Positions 7,343 through 12,291 of a stretch of DNA of 12,291 bases are shown here, piece after piece; the stretch's first letter is position 1; every line of letters starts with the position of its first letter. The stretch spans positions 1-12,291 of the forward strand of contig JAEFDA010000017.1 in NCBI GenBank assembly GCA_016126025.1. The letters are read 5' to 3'. A program made the translations under genes and the position numbers. The notes beneath the pieces were generated by a model. It saw nothing but the letters and a program-made list of their open reading frames with translations. It was not told where the DNA came from and searched no databases. The stretch comes from Nitrososphaerota archaeon (GTDB lineage Archaea > Thermoproteota > Nitrososphaeria > Nitrososphaerales > Nitrosopumilaceae).

Positions 7343-7351
7343 TTTATATAT
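7343..7351 (+). promoter_or_regulatory. TATA box of the structured RNA gene
   Basis: TTTATATAT follows directly after the tRNA-Ala discriminator base. A start about 26 nt downstream (about 7372-7374) would fall in the 5' strand of the terminal stem of the predicted RNA. Confidence 0.5.
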
Positions 7352-7365
7352 GATAAAGAAGGCTT

Positions 7366-7580
7366 CGCGCTTAACTGTGCTAAGTTTGCCAGGCTACCAC
7401 ATCTACGGGTGACAGGCTTGGTGATTTCACAACGGTGTCTGTCTAACGTGCAGACTGCCAAGGGCATCCGGTAGCGAAATTTTCAAGGTGCGTCCGAGCT
7501 GTGCCAATGCGGCGCTTGGAGAACTCGTCACCCGCAGATGGAACGGAGCCAATTATCCCGAGGCGGCACTTAAGGGCGTG
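7366..7580 (+). ncRNA. Structured non-coding RNA of unknown class
   Basis: No sensible protein is encoded here, but complementary segments nest into one fold. A terminal stem joins 7366-7380 to 7566-7578 (CTTAA and GTGC paired with GCACTTAAG, 2-nt bulge, then CGC/GCG). A long inner stem joins 7400-7404/7536-7540 (CATCT/AGATG) and 7406-7413/7527-7534 (CGGGTGAC/GTCACCCG) across one mismatch. It encloses three branches: 7417-7421/7458-7462 with an inner hairpin 7437-7441/7451-7455; 7464-7468/7487-7491; and 7494-7499/7514-7519 capped by GCC/GGC. A TATA box lies just upstream, and a T-run at about 7641-7648 could end transcription. I could not match it to SRP RNA, RNase P RNA, 5S rRNA or tRNA. Ends are approximate. 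Confidence 0.5.
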
Positions 7581-7950
7581 CCTACCACAGTTCTATGACT
7601 CTACTGGACACTCTATCTGATTTACGCTTGTATCATGATTGGTGTTTTCTAAGCATATACAAAGAACAACTAATGTATACACCGTATAGAGGGCCGCTAC
7701 GACGTTCATCAGTACAGCATTAGCCCTGCAGGCTACGCTCAGGCGCCGGGTTTGTCAGTAGGTCAAAGTGCCGACTCGCCACAAACAGCGGCCTGGAGAT
7801 GTCGAGGGTAGCATTCATTAGCATACACTACTGTTGTTGCATGGCGCGCTAGGAACGAGTACCGTTCTGGTGGCCGTATGGTGTCTTTGTAACGCCTATT
7901 CCTGTACTGCGACGTCACGGCTGCCACTCTAGCAATAACCTGAATCATAT
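7581..7950. other. Non-coding stretch with scattered hairpins
   Basis: No frame here has convincing coding character; the sequence is visibly AT-richer than the genes. It has T-runs near 7641-7648. Small hairpins include TAGCC/GGCTA around 7724-7738, GTTTGT/ACAAAC around 7749-7788, and GAACG/CGTTC around 7852-7866. I see no gene, repeat array or tRNA. Confidence 0.5.
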
Positions 7951-7963
7951 TGTGTAAAAAACC

Positions 7964-7973
7964 CTTATATTTA
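7964..7973 (+). promoter_or_regulatory. TATA box of the GHKL-AbiE operon
   Basis: CTTATATTTA is centred about 26 nt before the GTG at 7994. This is ideal spacing for a leaderless archaeal mRNA and is the main reason for choosing that GTG as the start. Confidence 0.7.
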
Positions 7974-7993
7974 CAAAACCGTAATCAATAGTT

Positions 7994-9898
7994 GTGGAAA
8001 CAAGAGAGGTAGACATCACCCCGGACAAGACTCTGATAAAGAAGCTGGGCATGACCGGATACCGGACCGAACAGGCGATAGCGGAGCTGATAGACAATTC
8101 TATCGATGCTAGACTGGATGGCACAGCAGAGCACGTGGAGGTGGTGCTGGACTTTGCCCTCATGTGCATCACCGTGTCTGACGACGGCCACGGCATGAAC
8201 TTGGACGAGCTGAAGGACGCGCTGACCATAGCCAAGGATCCCGAGGAGACAGACGGGCGGCTCGGGCGGTTTGGCCTAGGCATGAAGAGCGCCTGCTCCA
8301 ACTTGGGAAAGACGTTCTCCATCAGAACAGCCCGCGCCGGCCAAGAGACGCTGGTCGCCGAGTATGACGAAGAGAGGTGGCTGGGCGAGCAGAATCTGAA
8401 CTGGAAGAACTTCAAGATAGGGTTGGATGGCTCGGGCAACGGTCATGGTACGACGATAACCATCAGCAAGCTGAATGTCCCCCTGTACCCCAACCAGATG
8501 ATCAAGTTCAGACGCAGATTCGGGATGAGGTATGGCCCGTACATAAGGGACGGGCAGGTGGGGATAACCGTGAACTCGCGGCCGTGCTATCCAAGTGAGC
8601 CGGACTTGGAGGAGGGCACCAAGCGGAGCGTAAACATACGCCTTCCCAGTGGAAATACAATCGCCGGGTGGGTGGGCCTGCTGAGGAAGCGCTCAATCAA
8701 GGGTGACTACGGCCTGCACATATACAACCGGAACAGGTTGGTGGAGGCATACTCCGAGTTTGGGATGAAGCGGCACCCATCCATTTCCAAATTCATCGGC
8801 GAGATATTCTTGGATCATGTCCCGGTCAACTTTCACAAGACAGGCTTCTTGGAAGATACCGGCGAGTACGGGGAGGCCGTCGAGTACTTCAGGAAGGATC
8901 CGGTTGTGGTCGACTTGATGCGGAGCATGTCGTCGGGGGATAAGGCCGACGGTGACGAGGTACGCCGCGTGCTGCACTTTGGCCTAGATCCGGCTCAGAC
9001 CACGCCGCTGAGCATGAAAGTGAGCTCGGCCCGGGGGAAAAGCATGCTGCACAGCCTGGACGGGACCTCGGTAGAGTCGGGAAGCTCCAAGATCATCATC
9101 AAGCGCCAGGCGGATCATCAGAATGCCCTATACAAGACCAAATCCGACTCAGGAAAGACCAAGGTGACTGTCAACTCCTCCAACAGGATGTTTGAGACAT
9201 TCAAGAACCCTCTATTCCTTTTGGGACTGATCAAGATCGAAGCCGAAGTGTTTGGGCGGCTAGGCCTGTCGGAGCCAGCTGTAGCCGAAAGGAACCGGCT
9301 GTGGACCGAGTTCGTCGACGCGTTCCTGCCCGCCGAAAAGGCGCCCGCCACGAGGCCGACCGGCCCCCGGCAGGCGCCGGTTCCTCTGCCATACTACACG
9401 CTACAGCCAGAGCTTGTAGACCTGCACGACTACTTGCGAGAGGCATTCCCCCACCGGTTCCAGTTTACCGGCCTGAGCACCCTAACCCCGTTCCTGCACA
9501 ACGCCCACCACACACTAACGTACAACGTGCAGACGGAGACCGGCACTGGCCAAGAGCTGCTGGAGACCATAGCGCGACACGGAAAAAGCGGCAGACCCCT
9601 GCTCAATCCTAGCCCCGAACTGCTCTCGACATATCTTGAAGGAACCGGGGACCGGTCCGTGATTGTCATACGCGAACATTCTGAAAGGCTGACCTACACG
9701 TGGGCATCTCCGGAAAAGGCGTGGCTTGATCTGTATATCGAAGTGGAGAGCGGCGCAGCACCGTACGGAGGCGAACTGGTCTACATACTCGATGACCTCT
9801 TGGAGAGGGACCTGATCAGGCCATCTAGGCTGAGATCCCTTGCAAAAAGAAGAGGTCCTAGGACGCTGGACCAAGTAGGCAGGTTCCTTCCGGGGTGA
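7994..9898 (+). CDS. MORC-like GHKL ATPase fused to a C-terminal AbiEi/DUF6577-like antitoxin domain
   Basis: A 634-residue protein. Residues about 10-190 form a Bergerat-fold ATPase with all key motifs: N box AIAELIDNSIDA (28-39; E31, N35), DDGHGM (63-68), GRFGLGMKSA (91-100), and a GTTITI segment near 157-162. Residues about 190-300 look like the S5-type transducer of MORC proteins, with GLHIYNRNRL ending at L249 and PVNFHKTGF after it. Residues about 330-460 are a linker with a helical part. Residues about 470-634 match the type IV antitoxin pattern: LHDYLREAFPHRFQFTGLST, LLNPSPELLSTYL, then PEKAWLDLY (573-581), GGELVYIL and LRSLAKRRG (613-621). In usual AbiEi-type antitoxins a winged helix precedes this domain; here the ATPase takes its place. 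It starts with leaderless GTG and is followed 7 nt later by an AbiEii-like toxin. I infer an ATP-gated antitoxin or defence sensor. Confidence 0.85.
   Translation: METREVDITPDKTLIKKLGMTGYRTEQAIAELIDNSIDARLDGTAEHVEVVLDFALMCITVSDDGHGMNLDELKDALTIAKDPEETDGRLGRFGLGMKSACSNLGKTFSIRTARAGQETLVAEYDEERWLGEQNLNWKNFKIGLDGSGNGHGTTITISKLNVPLYPNQMIKFRRRFGMRYGPYIRDGQVGITVNSRPCYPSEPDLEEGTKRSVNIRLPSGNTIAGWVGLLRKRSIKGDYGLHIYNRNRLVEAYSEFGMKRHPSISKFIGEIFLDHVPVNFHKTGFLEDTGEYGEAVEYFRKDPVVVDLMRSMSSGDKADGDEVRRVLHFGLDPAQTTPLSMKVSSARGKSMLHSLDGTSVESGSSKIIIKRQADHQNALYKTKSDSGKTKVTVNSSNRMFETFKNPLFLLGLIKIEAEVFGRLGLSEPAVAERNRLWTEFVDAFLPAEKAPATRPTGPRQAPVPLPYYTLQPELVDLHDYLREAFPHRFQFTGLSTLTPFLHNAHHTLTYNVQTETGTGQELLETIARHGKSGRPLLNPSPELLSTYLEGTGDRSVIVIREHSERLTYTWASPEKAWLDLYIEVESGAAPYGGELVYILDDLLERDLIRPSRLRSLAKRRGPRTLDQVGRFLPG
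9892..9898 (+). promoter_or_regulatory. Shine-Dalgarno GGGGTGA overlapping the GHKL stop
   Basis: GGGGTGA includes the TGA stop of the ATPase gene and sits 7 nt before the ATG at 9906. It selects that ATG over two nearby out-of-frame ATGs (9898, 9901) and ties translation of the two genes together. Confidence 0.65.
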
Positions 9899-9905
9899 TG
9901 ATGAT

Positions 9906-11024
9906 ATGGGACGTGGCCTGCTGGAGTTTATCACCCCGGAAGGAGTAGATGAGATCGCCAGGGAGCATGGGTTCAGGCAGGACATAGTGGAGCATTTCCT
10001 GATGGACTATTTGGTCCACCAGCGCGTTACCGAGGGCATCAGGTGCGTCACCAAGGGGGGCATGTGCATGCCATTCTACCAGTCCGGCGGAACGCTACAG
10101 CGCCTGAGCGTGGACGTCGACCTAGCTACCAAGCTGCCGCCTGCCAGCGTGGATTCGGCCGCAAAGCTCGCCGCCGACCTGCCCAACGTCACAGAGGTCA
10201 GGATGCACGATCCACCCCTGAAGGCCACCCCGAAGAACAACCTAGTCACCTACGATGTCCACTACAAGTCCTGTGTCGGCCCGATGTCAAGCGTCAAGGT
10301 GGATTTTTTGTACGGCCTAGACTTTGACTACGAAACGAGTACCGTGCCGGCCGGAGCGGAGATCATCGGGTTTGAAATACCGCACGAGATGGAGATACTT
10401 ACGAGAAGCGCCCTGATGGCAGACAAGATTGGAACGCTTGCCATGGGCACCATAGGGGTGGAGGAACACCGGGTAGGCGAGGTGGCTAAGCAGGTGTTCG
10501 ATGTCGGCATCCTCTTGAGCGGGGCAACAGTTGAGGACATATCCGGGTTCTTTGCCGAGTTTGCCAACATGCTGACCGCAGAAAAGACGATACACAGCAA
10601 GCCGGAACTTGGGGCGCGGGCCGTCGTGGACAGCATCGGGGCAGCGCTGGCCCGGATGCAGGATATGGCAGGAGACATAAGATTTACAGGAGCAGGCAAG
10701 AAGAACTACGAGGACTTTAGATCCGCATACATCTCGCAGGAAGTCCCGTACTACAGGAACGATCACCATGCCAACATTCTGTCCCTCAGGGTGCTGAACC
10801 GCCTGATGGGACAGGTGCTGGACGGGCGGGACGGCAAGGCAGCTGCCACCGACATGGCCAAGATACTGGCAGATGCCGGCAGCGTATCCGACTACCATCA
10901 CGTGCGGGAATTATACGGGAGACCGGTCCGTGAGGCAACCGGCATGCGCGAGAAACGTCTGGAGCGGATGGATGCCAGACTCTCCTGCCTATTGTGCGCG
11001 CACGCTGCCCTAACAATGGGTTAG
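9906..11024 (+). CDS. AbiEii/AbiGii-type nucleotidyltransferase toxin
   Basis: A 372-residue cytoplasmic protein of the nucleotidyltransferase AbiEii/AbiGii family (type IV toxins; related enzymes transfer nucleotides to RNA or other targets and arrest growth). Residues 50-52 are KGG, followed by RLSVDVDL with S68, D70 and D72, the GG...S-D-D metal and nucleotide motif. A third acidic residue lies in KVDF (D133). The third block is LMADKIGTL (K174), and the fourth is AKQVFDVGILL (D199), matching the usual ALADKL and DLYDL blocks, although the common RD before it is AK. All four motifs look usable, so I expect an active enzyme. The C-terminal 170 residues are helical and longer than in many relatives. 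It directly follows the ATPase-antitoxin fusion in an operon. The GC content and codon style match the rest of the window. Confidence 0.82.
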   Translation: MGRGLLEFITPEGVDEIAREHGFRQDIVEHFLMDYLVHQRVTEGIRCVTKGGMCMPFYQSGGTLQRLSVDVDLATKLPPASVDSAAKLAADLPNVTEVRMHDPPLKATPKNNLVTYDVHYKSCVGPMSSVKVDFLYGLDFDYETSTVPAGAEIIGFEIPHEMEILTRSALMADKIGTLAMGTIGVEEHRVGEVAKQVFDVGILLSGATVEDISGFFAEFANMLTAEKTIHSKPELGARAVVDSIGAALARMQDMAGDIRFTGAGKKNYEDFRSAYISQEVPYYRNDHHANILSLRVLNRLMGQVLDGRDGKAAATDMAKILADAGSVSDYHHVRELYGRPVREATGMREKRLERMDARLSCLLCAHAALTMG

Positions 11025-11130
11025 GACCCCAGGCCGGCACTGCCACAAGCACGGAGGCTGCATGGCGGGCGGCCGCCGGGCAACCGGTTGTCCGGGAAAT
11101 CATCGGCTCCGTCCCCTTTACGGAAAGCGC
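11025..11130. other. Short gap between convergent genes
   Basis: No gene seen. It has a 10-bp palindrome, CAACCGGTTG, near 11084-11093, extendable to a hairpin-like GGGCAACC/GGTTGTCC. It might end transcription from the toxin gene, but no T-run follows it. Confidence 0.3.
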
Positions 11131-11316
11131 CTAGAGGAACGGATCTGGTGGGTCCATCCTAGCGGGATCCCCGTAGGACCTGCAGTACAGCGAGAACGGC
11201 GAGTCCCGGGCCGCGGCCGCGTCGGTGGCCGACATCCTGAGCTTCCCGATATCCTCCATGCAGGCGCCGTGCATCGGCCGCACGTCCAGCCCCCTGCGAA
11301 ACTGCCGCATAGCCAT
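11131..11316 (-). CDS. Small hypothetical protein (61 residues)
   Basis: A short frame with the same GC-rich codon style as nearby genes (many GCC, CTG, AGG codons). The product starts MAMRQFRRGLDVRPMHGACM, has two cysteines (about 19 and 45) and an acidic, proline-rich end (DPARMDPPDPFL). There is no signal peptide or membrane segment. A TTTAAT box on the minus strand (about 11333-11339) lies 26 nt before the second ATG (11310), so the true protein may be 59 residues. It is convergent with the AbiEii-like gene. I do not recognise a family; it may be a chance frame. Confidence 0.4.
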   Translation of the reverse strand: MAMRQFRRGLDVRPMHGACMEDIGKLRMSATDAAAARDSPFSLYCRSYGDPARMDPPDPFL

Positions 11317-12089
11317 CCGTATGGGCGGGCGGATTAAACGGTTGTTGGCGTACCCGGCGGCATGCCGGGGAGGGGGCGGCGCGGCCGTCCGCGAATCTGA
11401 AGATGCGGCCTATCGGTCCATGAATCTGTCGGATCCCGCCGTTTTGGAACCAAACAATGCACGGTATGGCGTTCAGGACCCCTTCGGTCCACCACTTCCA
11501 AAGGGTTCATTCAGGTTCCACGCACATGCAAATACGGGAAACACAGAGACGCAGTCCAGATTAGAAACCAAGCAATGCCTTGCTAGAGAGGTAGGCCGCG
11601 GTCTCTCGAGGAGTCAGAGATCCTCCTACAGTATACCACTTGATTTCTAGTTACGGATCGCGTCCCAGGACGCATGCAAAGGCCGCACTGCACCGCGATT
11701 CCATCCTGCGGCGCGTTCCCAAGATTGAGTCGCCACGCATGTCACCGACCCTCGTGTACGGCCAACGCGTCAGCTTGGCACGGTACCAGCTGCAGGTACT
11801 CGAGAATAATACGGAGACACAGGCAGCTATGTGCCGCAGTACGACTGTCCTCTGCCCAAAAACTATGGAATGGTGCTCCGCCACATAGCAATCGCCGCAA
11901 CGCTGATCTTGGCGCTCACTGCCGACGCCTGTACGCAGTGACGACCTAGACGCGCCGACCCCCGGGCCAAGCATGCACCGCTCCGTCCGTGCATCCATGG
12001 ATCCCGCCGTGGTGGTGGCGGTATGGACTCAGGTCCCCAAAGCGGCCATATTGGACATCCTTACAATTGTCGGCGATGTCAATCCGGCA
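11317..12089. other. Intergenic or decayed region without intact genes
   Basis: Open frames here are mutually overlapping, rich in Arg/Cys/Ser, and look like noise. Visible items: a hairpin CCCGGC/GCCGGG with a GGCAT loop (11353-11369); a short TCGGTCCAT copy (11413-11421) and a longer tRNA-Ala 3' copy (11471-11491); a hairpin AGCAA/TTGCT near 11570-11584; a GTAGG/CCTAC hairpin (11591-11629); and a 23-codon signal-peptide-like frame at 11873-11941. The stretch suggests an element boundary and decaying genes. Confidence 0.5.
11471..11491 (+). repeat. Partial copy of the tRNA-Ala 3' end (possible second attachment site)
   Basis: GTTCA, three differing bases, then CCCCTTCGGTCCA, in the same orientation as 7322-7342. 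No other part of a tRNA is recognisable next to it, so it is a fragment rather than a gene. It is the expected trace of integration at tRNA-Ala, with about 4.1 kb between the copies. Confidence 0.5.
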
Positions 12090-12291
12090 TCAGCACGCTA
12101 TGGCGACCGGCGCGACCAGTTTCTGGCGTTCCTGATCGGGCGGCGGCTTGAACAGCCTCCAGTCCGGGTCCCTGATCAGATTCTCGACCGCGGTCCGCGG
12201 AAAGATGTCCAGTTTGCGGCAGGTGCGCGCCACGGAGACCAGCACCGAGAAGACCTCCCTTCCCTCCATCGTGGACAGCTGGTGGCGCACG
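12090..12291 (-). CDS. C-terminal fragment of a probable transposase (5' end outside window)
   Basis: An open frame runs from the right edge to a TGA at 12090-12092; about 66 residues are visible. The segment EGREVFSVLVSVARTCRKLD, followed by a helix ending LIRDPDWRLF, resembles the C-terminus of DDE-type transposases (IS66 or similar), where a helix with TCRKLG lies close to the end. The GTG at 12290 could be a start, but I think the frame continues outside. No inverted repeat of an insertion sequence could be identified next to it. The family call is uncertain. Confidence 0.4.
   Translation of the reverse strand, partial: VRHQLSTMEGREVFSVLVSVARTCRKLDIFPRTAVENLIRDPDWRLFKPPPDQERQKLVAPVAIAC

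Noticed and set aside
7521..7560. GGAACGGAGC resembles the loop and asymmetric bulge of SRP RNA helix 8
   Set aside because: In the best fold this segment lies in an internal loop of a long-range stem, not at a hairpin tip, and the Alu-domain motifs are not found.
7366..7580. RNase P RNA
   Set aside because: The conserved GAGGAAAGUC and ACAGAA elements of helix P4 are absent.
7763..7948. Minus-strand frame of 61 codons before the ATPase operon
   Set aside because: Composition is not protein-like, and it lies upstream of a convincing divergent TATA box with no start signal of its own.
7343..7993. CRISPR array in the non-coding region
   Set aside because: No regularly spaced direct repeats are seen; the repeats noted are inverted and single.
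11651..11998. Overlapping frames on both strands after the second tRNA fragment
   Set aside because: Rich in Arg, Cys and Ser with no recognisable domain; both strands look equally random.

Overview
The window looks archaeal, most likely from a GC-rich marine Thaumarchaeota/Nitrososphaerota (a Cenarchaeum-like genome is my guess from codon style: heavy ATA for Ile and AGG for Arg in GC-rich genes; this is inference, not a search result). Supporting signs are TATA-like boxes centred about 26-29 nt before several start codons (leaderless transcription), SD motifs (GGTGA) only at genes inside operons, and two tRNA genes without an encoded CCA.

Region 1 (1-6537) is iron transport plus a regulator. 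A secreted repeat protein (minus strand, running off the left edge) is divergent from an FTR1-type iron permease that has a large helical ectodomain. The secreted protein shares the GDY-type helical repeat of that ectodomain. Six bases after FTR1, and with an SD over its stop codon, comes a hydantoinase/oxoprolinase-A-like protein with altered catalytic motifs. It is followed by a winged-helix regulator fused to a degenerate cobalamin-binding-like module.

Region 2 (6538-7342) is housekeeping. It has tRNA-Ile(GAT) and a CxxC thioredoxin-fold protein on the minus strand, then a divergent tRNA-Ala(TGC).

Region 3 (7343 to about 11491) is accessory. It starts right at the 3' end of tRNA-Ala and ends at a partial copy of that tRNA's 3' end, so it may be an integrated element. 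It holds a strongly foldable, probably non-coding RNA gene and an apparently unassigned AT-richer stretch. It then holds a two-gene operon: a MORC/GHKL-type ATPase whose C-terminus looks like a type IV antitoxin (AbiEi/DUF6577-like), followed 7 nt later by an AbiEii-like nucleotidyltransferase toxin. This fusion is the most interesting system in the window. A small minus-strand ORF follows.

Region 4 (about 11492-12291) has no convincing intact gene. It has hairpins, a 23-codon signal-peptide-like remnant, and at the right edge a minus-strand C-terminal fragment that may be a transposase.
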